A stretch of 64,000 nucleotides of DNA from the NCBI GenBank assembly GCA_965153355.1, contig OZ231128.1, positions 50,344,001 through 50,408,000 of the forward strand. The letters run 5' to 3'. A program made the position numbers and the translations under genes. The DNA is from Flaccisagitta enflata. Lineage: Eukaryota > Chaetognatha > Sagittoidea > Aphragmophora. The notes beneath the pieces were generated by a model. It was not told where the DNA came from. It saw only the letters and a program-made list of their open reading frames with translations, and did no database searches. This document shows, piece by piece, positions 55,185-64,000 of this stretch (within the stretch, counting starts at the first letter, position 1; the number at the start of each line of letters is the position of its first letter).

Positions 55185-55385
55185 CATGATCTAAGCTGGT
55201 GAAACGTATGCCATTCATGAGGGGTCAAAATTGAACATTTTCATTATTCAAATTTGACTTTTTCTAGTCATTATATATATTATTACTAGTAATTCAGCGA
55301 AAAAATTGATGCGAATTTGTATCTCTAAAAAAAGTTATGGATGATTTAAAAAAAAAAAGCATTTTTTACCACAATCACGTCAATT
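55185..55385 (-). repeat. dispersed repeat, partner at 45113
   Basis: Inverted match to 45113-45297. It directly follows copy 3 of the 1.3-kb repeat. Confidence 0.7.
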
Positions 55386-55395
55386 CATTTCACTT

Positions 55396-55438
55396 CTCAG
55401 TCGCGAACCCGCGGTAAAGTAAGAGGCTCTGTCCGCCG

Positions 55439-55515
<77 letters not shown>

Positions 55516-55520
55516 TGTGT
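55396..55520. repeat. decayed hairpin end and (GT)n microsatellite
   Basis: CAGTCGCGAACCCGCGGTAA and AGAGGCTCTGTCCGCCGGTC look like a reversed element 3' end; about 38 GT units follow. Confidence 0.7.
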
Positions 55521-55578
55521 GAGGGCAACCAGAAGTTTTAAATTTTTAACCGCCAAAACAAGATTCCCTCTTGGTTAC

Positions 55579-56383
55579 AGGCAATTTCTCCTATAAAGTG
55601 GGCCAGCGGAAAAACATGATTTGGCAAGCAAAAAAACACAGTTTTTTCCCACCAATCATTTTGTTGATGATAATAGCTGTTCTGACACATCCCCTGGGAC
55701 CAAATGTCAAACATACATGCTTCATAATCAAGATTTTGATAAATTAGATGGCCAAAAGTAGAGCCAAATAAGCCTATTTTCCCTGTCACGCTTGTGTCAC
55801 ACTTCATATCTACTATGATAAAGACACCAAGAAATTGTCAAGCCTATCCAACTATGGGTCATTTTTGTACCATTACTATCCCTAAAGAAACACCAAAAAT
55901 TTCATGGTGATCAGTGGTCATAAACTATGGAAAAAGTTTGCTCATAGTTGATTTGTCAAATATGAAAAAATATTTAATCTTGATATAGAAATATGCTGTA
56001 CACGAAAAAGCATACTTTTAAGTGTGATGGAAAATTTCTTTTTTTCCCCCGTTTAGTAAAGACATAACCCAGGTTACATGCCAAATTTCAGACCTTCATG
56101 TCTGTTCTAGCCGGAGATATTGATTTTTTAGAAAAGTGTCCTATCGAGTTAACACCTTGTCACACTATGTCACACTGTTTTTCATAAAAAGTCATATGAT
56201 TAAACACAGTTTAAGACTTTAAGTGATTTTTTCAGTGTGACTTGAAAAAGGATCAAATTCTGAGCTTAGAACTAAAATTTCCAGCTGATAGATGCAACTA
56301 TCATTGAATTATATCATTTTTTTCAATGTTAACTCAATCAGGCACTCAATTTTTGCCGGCCCGGTTTATAGGAGAAATCGCCT
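55579..56383. mobile_element. inverted-repeat element, about 805 bp
   Basis: AGGCAATTTCTCCTATAAAG with TGGGCC at the left faces GGCCCGGTTTATAGGAGAAA with TCGCC at the right, a TIR of about 24 bases with three mismatches. TA borders are plausible. The interior shows no transposase-like frame. Confidence 0.5.
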
Positions 56384-56454
56384 ACAGTCAGGTTTCCATG
56401 AACAGTAAAAGACCAAAAAATAATTTTGTCGGAGGCGGTATAGTAACAGCCAAT

Positions 56455-57345
56455 TAAGAAAAACTAGTCATCCAAGGATCGCACATGGTCAGCGGTAGTG
56501 AAGTGAAGTGAGAGCAGGGCAGCGGCCCCAAAGGACCAATGTCCTGTAGAACTTAGGTGGGAATTTCCAGACATCCTGAGGGGGGCATATTTCAAGCCTT
56601 AGATGACTGATTTAGGCAAAAGAAGGCATATTTCAAGGCTGGGGGGCAGAATAAAGGCTTTGAGAGCAGATTTGAGGTTTGAAGGGAAAATTTGAGCCAG
56701 GAAGTGCTGATTTGATGCTTGGAGGGCTAATTGAAGGTCTGGAGGGCAGATTTGAGGTGTGGAGGTCAGATTTGAGGCTGGGGGGGAGCTGATTTGAAGC
56801 CTGGAAGGCTGATTTGAGGCCTTGAGGGTTAAATTGATGACTGGGAGGGCAAATTTGAGGCGTTGATGGCCAATGGGGGGAGACGGATGGGAGGACAGAA
56901 GGACAGATGGAAGGATGGACAGAAGGATGGACGGAAGGACGGATGTCTGGAAATTCTCCTCCCCCCCGTGTTTTACACATGGGCCCTTTGGGGCCGCTGC
57001 CCAAAAAGAGATCAAGTTGAATGGAGTGAGTTTCAAATCTCAGTCTGGAGGCTCTAAAAGTCTTATCCCAGTCTTGAAGTTCAAATCCCAGTCTGGAGGC
57101 TTAAATCCCAGTCTTGATGCTCAAATTCCAGCCTTGAGGCTCAAATTTCAGTCTTGAGACTCAAATCCCAGTCTCAAGGCTCAAATCCCAGTCTCGAGGC
57201 TCACATCTCAGCTTCAAGGCTCACATCCCACCTGCAATAAAGACAGCATAGATCATTGGTCCCTTCAGGGTCACTGCCCCTCTATCAATCTCACACCCAC
57301 ACCAACTCACATAGGGGCAACGGGTAGCGCTGACCATCCAACGCT
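56455..57345 (+). mobile_element. two adjoining subfamily H elements
   Basis: GGTCAGCGGT, GGGCAGCGGCCCCAAAGGAC, GGAGGGCAGATTTGAGG units, (GGAC/GGAT)n and GGCCCTTTGGGGCCGCTGCC (to 57005), then GAGGCTCAAATCCCAGTCT units and GGTAGCGCTGACC. Confidence 0.65.
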
Positions 57346-57379
57346 TTTGTTTATTTTTCATTTCTTTGCTTTATTCTTT

Positions 57380-57462
57380 TATTCTTTCTTTCTTTCATTC
57401 TTTCATTCTTTCATTCTTTCATTCATTCATTCATTCATTCATTCATTTATTCATTCATTCAT

Positions 57463-57494
<32 letters not shown>

Positions 57495-57495
57495 T
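57380..57495. repeat. (ATTC)n/(CTTT)n microsatellite
   Basis: TTTCATTC units, ATTC units and CTTT units. Confidence 0.9.
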
Positions 57496-57594
57496 TTTTC
57501 CATTTTTCTTTCCATGACAGAATCAGGGGCTCCTCCACAAATCTTTTGGCATTTTGGATGGAATGTACGCACATCTCATCTCTGTTTATACAAA

Positions 57595-57597
<3 letters not shown>

Positions 57598-57685
<88 letters not shown>

Positions 57686-57710
57686 GTGCGCACACGCACA
57701 CGCACATGCC
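57598..57710. repeat. (CA)n microsatellite
   Basis: About 43 CA units then CACGCACACG variants. Confidence 0.95.
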
Positions 57711-57964
57711 CGCATACATGCACATCCAGCCAACCCTTGCACACACATGCTCAAGCATTCCGCGTTTTAATCATTTCTTTGATGATTAATTGATTTGCAT
57801 ACCGACGAGACACTCAATATTCAATGGTCAGAATTCATTTTTTTAGCGGGGAAGTGAAATGCATTATTTTAGTCTTTCAGATAGTATAATTGCTTGGTAG
57901 CAGAAGGTCCTTAGACTGCAGATAACTATTTCTGATTATATTCTATTCCGATGAGATAAATTTT

Positions 57965-58640
57965 GCATAACTGGTCCTGCCGTAAATTTTAAATTCGCAT
58001 GGAAAATGAAAAAATGAAAAAATGAAGAACATCAGACGCTAGTCAAATGCCATACTTAGGATCTGATGTTTTTGAAAATGCGAATTTTTTCAATTTAAAG
58101 CCGTAATAAAATTTACGCCACAGAGAATGTTTTTTTCAAAAGTTCTAATTTTCTTGGTTTTTGAAGAAAAAAATGACAGAAACCCCACTTCCCACCAATG
58201 GATTTTCATAAAATTTGACATACACGCAGTCGGGCGCGTCCTTCATCTACAGTAAAAATTTCATGGAGCTGCGTTTACAGGAAGAGGGATTTTTTGTGAA
58301 CGGAAGGTGTCAACTGAAAATTTTCAATTATTGATTATTACCTGACAGTGGACAAGATTTTTTTTAAAAGGGGTATATAAAGTTAACATGAAGCTATGCA
58401 AAAAATATCATTTGTATTTCACAAGTATATGAGCATATATGTACGGCAGAATTGATGAGAATTTTAACACTTTGGCGATACCATTCAAATCAAAAAAAAG
58501 TTCGAAAATTTTTCTCAGCTGATTTCCAATGTTTTCTAATATTTTCTTTCTCCTAATTAAATATTTCCGTTGTCAAAACCTTACCTAGTGGCTATTTTTC
58601 TAACAAATGCCTATAAGGGGATAGCAGGGGAGGCAATGGC
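57965..58640 (-). repeat. dispersed 0.68-kb repeat, copy 2
   Basis: Inverted copy of 41430-42110. Confidence 0.7.
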
Positions 58641-58724
58641 TTCTTCACCAGGTCAAAAATAATGATTTTGAAGCTCTACGAGGCCGTCAATAAGCCTGAA
58701 TAAAAAGTGTCTTTTTTCGGTTCT

Positions 58725-58875
58725 TCATGTCATATATGCTCGTTACCGGGCCAGGGCAAGTTCTAAACATCTTTTTTTTGCATTTTTGACTTCACCAATG
58801 GATTCCCCATGCAAAAACACCCAAGATAGGGGGGCGCCACCTAGAGAAAACTTTCATGTTGACAAAAAAAAATGT
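58725..58875 (-). repeat. fragment of the 1.4-kb repeat
   Basis: Reverse complement of 50130-50275: TATATGCTCGTTACCGGGCC, CCATGCAAAAACACCCAAGA and ACTTTCATGTTGACAAAAAA. Confidence 0.8.
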
Positions 58876-59137
58876 AGTTGTGACATATACGGAGAGACAG
58901 ATGGACGAACAGACGGGTGAAATGATTGAGTAATAGAGGAGGCTCTCAAAACATGCTGGTTGATCATTTGTTTCAGTGTAGGATCTCACCGTGGCCAAAA
59001 ACAGCCGAGAAACGCGGTTTTTGTACAGGCGTAACAGACGGATGGACGGACGGACGGACCAACAGACCGACCAACAGACGGACGGACGGATGGACGGACA
59101 AACCCTCTTATAGAGATGCGAGGACGCATCTAAAAAG
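58876..59137 (+). mobile_element. subfamily F element
   Basis: ACAGACGGATGGACGG tract, CCCTCTTATAGAG and the hairpin AGATGCGAGGACGCATCT then AAAAAG. A 3' relic of the same subfamily lies at 63935-63965. The 5' boundary is unsure. Confidence 0.6.
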
Positions 59138-59190
59138 TGACCAATGTTTACGACTTTTTTTCCTCACGGCGACAGCCACCATTACTGGTA
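59138..59190. repeat. short inverted match to 63098-63155
   Basis: TTCCTCACGGCGACAGCCAC and CATTACTGG occur reversed at 63098. Both copies abut hairpin elements. Confidence 0.6.
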
Positions 59191-59357
59191 CCAAACATGT
59201 AGTCCAATGTAAAAACATGGATTATATTTAAGTATTGACCATGAATCACATATTGACGATGTATGCTTTAAAATATAGTAAATTTCCATTACATGACTTC
59301 AAGCATCAATGAGTACGAACATAGCATAATCCGACCAATCCGGTGGATGACCCAATA

Positions 59358-59538
59358 AAAGAACAAGGCCGGATACACGGCCTATACCAGTAGCGGACGG
59401 GTGGGCAGGGGCGGAAATGCATGTTTTCCCCACTTTTCGACTCGTGTTCACGGACCGACCGACCAACCGACCAACCGACCAACCGACGGACGGATGGACA
59501 AAGCCTCTTATAGAGTCGCTTGTCCGCGACTAAAAATG
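59358..59538 (+). mobile_element. subfamily B element
   Basis: ACAAGGCCGGATACACGGCC, CAGTAGCGGACGGGTGGGCA, CTTTTCGACTCGTGTTCACG, a CAACCGACC tract and AGTCGCTTGTCCGCGACT then AAAAA. Confidence 0.8.
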
Positions 59539-59587
59539 TAAAGCTTCAGTGTTTTTAATGTCATTTTCCAATTTTGAAAAATAACAG

Positions 59588-59885
59588 TTAAGAAGATTGT
59601 TCAATTGAGGAGTCAATTTGAATCACTTCGACAGCCTTGGAAATTTCTTCAATAATCTCGACGCTGCTGCTGCTTTCCAAACATTGTGGCTTTGTCGGTG
59701 TGGGGATGGAAGGCAATGAGGAAGTCTCGGAATCCTCTGAATCAGATGAGATGATGATGATGGAGTCTGGGTGTTTCTCCGGGGATGGCCACAAAGGGTT
59801 GATCACCCTAAATTTGTAACAGGGGCAACCGGGAATTTCACATGGTACCAATGGACCGGTTGTTCTTGGTGTTGTGACCGTTGGT
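59588..59885 (-). CDS. C-terminal exon with SUMO-interaction-like motifs
   Basis: Terminal exon from acceptor CATTTCCTAATTTCAG to TAA at 59590-59588. It encodes PTVTTPRTTGPLVPCEIPGC, a CEIPGCPC cysteine cluster, KFRVINPLWPSPEKHPD, then DSIIIISSDSEDSE, SSSSVEIIEEI and AVEVIQIDSS. Short Ile/Val runs next to acidic and Ser residues are the usual form of SUMO-interaction motifs, and three in series resemble proteins that bind poly-SUMO. The first base completes a codon, matching the phase-2 donor of the exon at 63809. Product probably nuclear. Family not recognised; the Cys cluster could bind metal with residues upstream. Confidence 0.6.
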
Positions 59886-60223
59886 CTGAAATTAGGAAAT
59901 GATAAGAAACCCAGGTTAATGATTACTCTCAAGCTAGGGATGAGATACCACGCAAATTTCAAAACAAAATGCACCTTTTTATTATCAACTCAAACTATTT
60001 CAGTTATTTTTGGGGATTTAATTGATTTGCCATTCGCAAAAAAAATGTATGTAGAAAAAAAAAATAGGCAATTATCAGGTCATGGCATGTTAGCGATGGA
60101 TAGGGATGTATTTTCTTTTTATTCAAATGATCACGTTACAGGTTTTTTTCAACACCATTTTCTTTTATTGACAATACTCATTTTTACTTAAGAAAGATTT
60201 TTTTTGCTTCAATTGTAACTAAA

Positions 60224-60434
60224 ACAAGGCCGGATACACGGCTACCCCAGTCGCGTGCGGGTGGGCAGGGGCCTTAATTGAGGTTACCAGATCATTTGGG
60301 CAGGCGCAGTGATGCCAAAAACCCCAAAAACCCAAAAAAAGTAAAGTGTGATGGACCGACAGATGGACCGACGGACGGACCAACGGACAGACAAACCGAC
60401 AAAGTGGGGTGTAGAGTCGCGTAGCACGCGACTA
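60224..60434 (+). mobile_element. subfamily A element in intron
   Basis: ACAAGGCCGGATACACGGCT, CCCCAGTCGCGTGCGGGTGG, GGGCAGGCGCAGTGATGCC, AAAGTAAAGTGTGATGGACC and AGTCGCGTAGCACGCGACTAA. The intact reference for the split copy at 47852. Confidence 0.8.
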
Positions 60435-60504
60435 ATCACTGACGATATAGGTCGTACAAACTAGATACGATCTACTGCACGATTTAGGTAGTTCTCGTCT
60501 CCAA

Positions 60505-60575
60505 TAGATACGAGAAGAGATAGCTATATATCGATTATTAGATATAGCTAGATATCGATTTCCGATACGATTCAC
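60505..60575. repeat. AT-rich palindromic stretch
   Basis: Repeated ATAGCTATATATCGAT and AGATATAGCTAGATATCG words form overlapping short inverted repeats. Confidence 0.5.
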
Positions 60576-60579
60576 TATT

Positions 60580-61230
60580 TTTTTCATAGTTATCTTATTA
60601 TTTACTATAGCAAAAAAAAAAAAAATAAATAAAAGAGACAAAATGTGTTTCAATGTTTCACATTCATCAAATGAGAAAAACATAGCAAAATTCATGACCG
60701 TTTTAAAGCTCTTCAAAAGAGCTTCAAAATGAGACAATGCTGGTTGTTGTAGCTTTATTTGTTTAGAAATGACAAAGATAAAGAGTAGATGGTCAAGACT
60801 GTAAAAGCCACGTTAAAAAAGCTGTACCTTGTTGTTAGATCATAAGAAATAGAGAAAAAAAATATCTATGAATTTTTTTTTCAGGTTATTTTCAAAGATT
60901 TTTATATTTTCTTTCATTCAAGACCAATTCCAGATCTGTAACTCAAAACGTTAAAAAGTTAGAGCTTGTCAAAGTGAACTACTTCTTTTCAAAACCTTTT
61001 GAAAACAGTTAAATTGCAAAATTGAGTATAGCTATGTTTTCATTCATTCTTGTGCCATTACTTAACAAATTAAGCTAGAACTACCAGCAATGTCGCATTT
61101 GAAAGATCTTTTGCAGATCTTTCAAACGGTCATGGATTTTTTATATTTTATGTCTTTAGTTCAGCAGAAATAAGCTAAATAAGTTGTCTCTTTTTTTTTC
61201 GCCATGGTTACTAAATGATTAACCATTTCT
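60580..61230. other. presumed intron, no feature seen
   Basis: Inside the intron between 59885 and 63809; nothing recognised. Confidence 0.35.
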
Positions 61231-61231
61231 A

Positions 61232-61380
<149 letters not shown>

Positions 61381-61992
61381 CTGTATTTTCCACTTAGAAG
61401 CGTTGATAGGTCGCTTGTCATAGTAAATCCAAATTGAACTTGCAGTCGAGTTGCTTTCCTTGTATCTGTTAGCGATTTGGAGAAATCTATTTTTGAAAAA
61501 AAGTATGTCAAGATCGCGAGTTTTTGTGCAAAGAAAACGCTCGTTTCCTAAACAGAATGGAAACACGTGGAATCGCGATCAAAGGTAATCCAGAATTGGG
61601 AGAATGTGGTATACCGACGAACCGACGAACCAGAGAGAGAGAGAGAGAGAGAGCACAGGCTGTTGGGTCTATTCATTAATGAATTCAGTCATGAATGTTT
61701 TCAGAAATAAAATGAAAGGAAAAAAAAATGGGTCTGTCTCGGCGGTCTGTCTCGGTGTAGCACACTGGATATCGATCAACGATACAGGAAAGAGTCTCGG
61801 TCAGCCTGTCCGATCCGGGTCGATATTTGCGGTGATTACACGCGACTAAAAAATAAAATCAAGTAAGTGAGTGGAGGAATTTTGAATAACGTAAATGGCG
61901 CTAGGTGGAGGCCCGTGATGTTGACTGACGCTAGAAGATACACATAAGTAGTTGGGATTCGATTTTCAGACTTGTAGGTTGATGTCTTGTGG

Positions 61993-61997
<5 letters not shown>

Positions 61998-62086
<89 letters not shown>
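61998..62086. repeat. (ACA)n microsatellite
   Basis: About 29 CAA/ACA triplets. Poly-Thr and poly-Val frames over it are artefacts. Confidence 0.95.
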
Positions 62087-62087
<1 letters not shown>

Positions 62088-62331
62088 AGCCATTGAAGCC
62101 TCACTTAATGGCCCCACCGGGCGATACTTTGATGCAATTTTTGTTCCAAGCCACATCGAGTGTGAAATACACTCTTTTCTTTGAATAAGAACCTTGTTTA
62201 TAAGAACATTGAGGCTCAGATTTTGAAAAAAATAAGAACAATCATAAGAACATCGTCAGCCTCACAATAGAGGGGGTTATAAGAACATTCTTCTTGTTTT
62301 TGCTCTAGGTGAATGAGGGAACTGCTGTAAA

Positions 62332-62572
62332 TAACAAGGCCAACACCTTACAGTCATGTGCGGTTGTTAAGACCATAAGACCAAAAGATTAAAGGAATAA
62401 AAGACAAAAAGACTATGAGACTAAATATGAATTGACTTAGATCAACTTAAAATGACTTGTAATGACTTAAAATGACGTAAAATAATGAAAAAAAGCTAAA
62501 CATTACCGACAGATAGACCGACCGACAGATGGACAGAGTGGGTTGTAGAGTCGCGTGCATGCAACTAAAAAT
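62332..62572 (+). mobile_element. subfamily D element
   Basis: ACAAGGCCAACACCTTACAG, CAGTCATGTGCGGTTG, AAAATGACTTGTAATGACTT blocks, a GACCGACCGACAG tract, GTGGGTTGTAGAG and AGTCGCGTGCATGCAACT then AAAAA. Confidence 0.7.
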
Positions 62573-62815
62573 AATTGTGAATGTGTGATTATCATGGTTT
62601 ACATCAATCAGTCTTACACATAAATATGATTTTTTTGTGATTGATAATTTTTTTCTCATATTCTTTTAGTTAGCAATCAGAATTAGACCATTCCTGTTTA
62701 AGCTGACGATTGGAAAAAAATAAGAACATCCCATGAAGAATTTGAGCCTCAAATTGCTCTTGTAATAAGAACATTGAGCCTCAGAAAAAAATAACTTGCT
62801 CTTACATTTACAAGA

Positions 62816-63095
62816 AAACAAGGCCAAGTAGGCCAACGATGCGTCTTCTTTGAATGAATGTTTTTTATGAATGAATGTTTTTTATAAATGAATGTTTTTT
62901 TATGAATGAATATTTTTTATGAATGATTGTTATTTATGAATGAATGATTTATTGAATGAATTAAGTACTGTATGTATGCTACTTTTACTGGGTTAAGACC
63001 ACTTTTCTTTTGAAAAAAGTGCATGAATTTGATGTTTTGAATTAATGCGTTACCGACCAACCAACCGACCGACAGACCAACGGACACAGCCTACC
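62816..63095 (+). mobile_element. subfamily C element, 3' end lost
   Basis: ACAAGGCCAAGTAGGCCAAC, ATGCGTCTTCTTTGAATGAA, a GAATGTTTTTTATGAAT tandem stretch, GCGTTACCGACCAACCAACC and GGACACAGCC. The terminal hairpin is replaced by the segment shared with 59138. Confidence 0.65.
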
Positions 63096-63249
63096 AGTAA
63101 TGGCGGCTGTCGCCGTGAGGAAAAAAGTCGTAAGCTTTGGTCACTTTTCACCAAGCTTTTGTCTTTAGTCACTGCAAATTTTTTGTTCTTTTAGATCAAA
63201 TCAAGAGCAATTGTATGTATTGATTGCACTGAAAATCAGAGAAAAATAG

Positions 63250-63655
63250 GACTGAGCCAAATGAGCTAGATGAGCTAAAATGCTCAAAATCACTCAACCA
63301 GACAATCAGCTATGCTCACTGACATGCTTTTTTGTATTTACATGCTCCCATCAAAACATTTATTTATCCCATTAAAAAAAAAAAAAAAAAACTGAGCTAA
63401 ATGAGCTAAGTGAGCTAAAATGCTTAAAAACACCCTCACAGATGAGCAGTTATGCTCACTGATATGCTTTTTTGTATCTGCTTTCTTAAACATGTATCAA
63501 AATATCTATTCATTTATCACATTTAAAATATAAAAAAAACTGAGCTAAATGAGCTAAATGAGCTAGAATCCTCCAAAACACCCTCACAGATGAGCAGCTA
63601 TGCTCATAAACATGTTTTCTTGTATTTGCATGCTCAAACAAACATAAATACACTC
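63250..63655. repeat. about 149-bp tandem repeat, three copies
   Basis: Each copy starts with ACTGAGCTAAATGAGCTAA-like words, then CACCCTCACAGATGAGCAG, TATGCTCACTGATATGC and an A-rich end. Copies begin near 63252, 63391 and 63540. Confidence 0.8.
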
Positions 63656-63808
63656 TTTTTTTGATCCTACTCAAAATCATAAAAAATCGAAAAAAATTTA
63701 ATTCGCAATTTTTATAAATAAATCTTTAAAAAATCATAGCGCGAAAAATATTTGTCGTAGAGCATTCTGCTTGGCGCCAAATGAAAGAGAATTATTAAAT
63801 TTACTTAC

Positions 63809-63859
63809 CCTATCAATTTCATTGGAGGGCCCATTCGCTCGGTGGAGATGCTCAACTTC
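63809..63859 (-). CDS. small internal exon upstream of SIM-like exon
   Basis: 51 bases between acceptor TTTCTTATTAG and donor ATAGG|GTAAGTAAA. In the frame that joins the exon at 59885 it reads KLSISTERMGPPMKLIG, with the last Gly split GG|A. The canonical donor and shared phase support the pairing; the 3.9-kb intron and small size leave doubt. Earlier exons would lie past the right edge. Confidence 0.5.
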
Positions 63860-63934
63860 CTAATAAGAAAATGAAAACCCTGTTTCTCTCGAATATGTCA
63901 AAAAGTCGAAGACTGACTTCAACTTTTTTCCCGA

Positions 63935-63967
63935 TTATAGAGATTAGAGGACGCATCTAAAAAGAGT
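63935..63967 (+). mobile_element. subfamily F 3' relic
   Basis: TTATAGAGATTAGAGGACGC then ATCTAAAAAG, a decayed F hairpin near the window edge. Confidence 0.55.
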
Positions 63968-64000
63968 GTAGTTGTCACTTTCAACCCAACAGCGGAGAAA

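Noticed and set aside
55538-55807. 89-residue minus frame with mixed composition
   Set aside because: Lies within an inverted-repeat element and lacks start, splice or homology support.

Overview
This is a repeat-rich nuclear window from a metazoan. The animal assignment rests on GT-AG introns, Ig, EGF and collagen-like modules in one receptor-like protein, and a recognisable DNAJC13/RME-8 C-terminus. A short degenerate TTAGGG tract hints at a non-arthropod invertebrate, but the phylum cannot be settled from sequence alone. Most long open frames are low-complexity shadows of CT, GT, CA, GAAA, ATTC and GTT arrays.

Genes, left to right. (1) 13417-17604, minus: a complete three-exon gene of about 889 residues with a TATA box, encoding a disordered, charged protein with repeated [DE]-F-x-x-V-x-L-[KR] motifs. 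(2) 19588-24397, plus: the last five exons of DNAJC13/RME-8, with the penultimate exon duplicated in tandem. Its upstream exons are not seen. (3) 27156-about 27350, minus: a probable 3' terminal coding exon, unrecognised. (4) 32335-39327, minus: a secreted-type 5' part (signal peptide exon plus second exon) and a 3.2-kb exon encoding Ig-like, EGF and Gly-x-y ectodomain modules followed by a multi-pass membrane region that may resemble XK-related scramblases. (5) 59588-63859, minus, open at the right edge: a C-terminus with several SUMO-interaction-like motifs. Weaker coding-like fragments lie at 9764-9934, 36723-36938 and 49865-50080.

The rest is mobile and tandem DNA. Five or more inverted-repeat elements (two hAT-like with 8-bp duplications, three or more with TA duplications) have readable termini. 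A larger group of about 35 short elements, called here subfamilies A to F and J, shares one plan: a 5' end near ACAAGGCC, a subfamily-specific G-rich word, a (GGAC/CGAC)n tract, then a perfect 3' hairpin followed by AAAAA. The 5' word and the 3' hairpin change together between subfamilies, and one copy is nested inside another. Two further groups, H (GGCAGCGGCCCC modules with purine-rich tandem cores) and G (GTGCGGCAG hairpins), are also dispersed. A 1.3-1.4 kb segment is present three times at 50.1-55.2 kb, one copy inverted. Several minisatellites (19, 21, 22, 25 and 40 bp units) fill introns and intergenic DNA.

The genes do not form an evident functional cluster. The main biological leads are the Ig/EGF plus multi-pass architecture, the duplicated DNAJC13 exon and the covarying hairpin elements.
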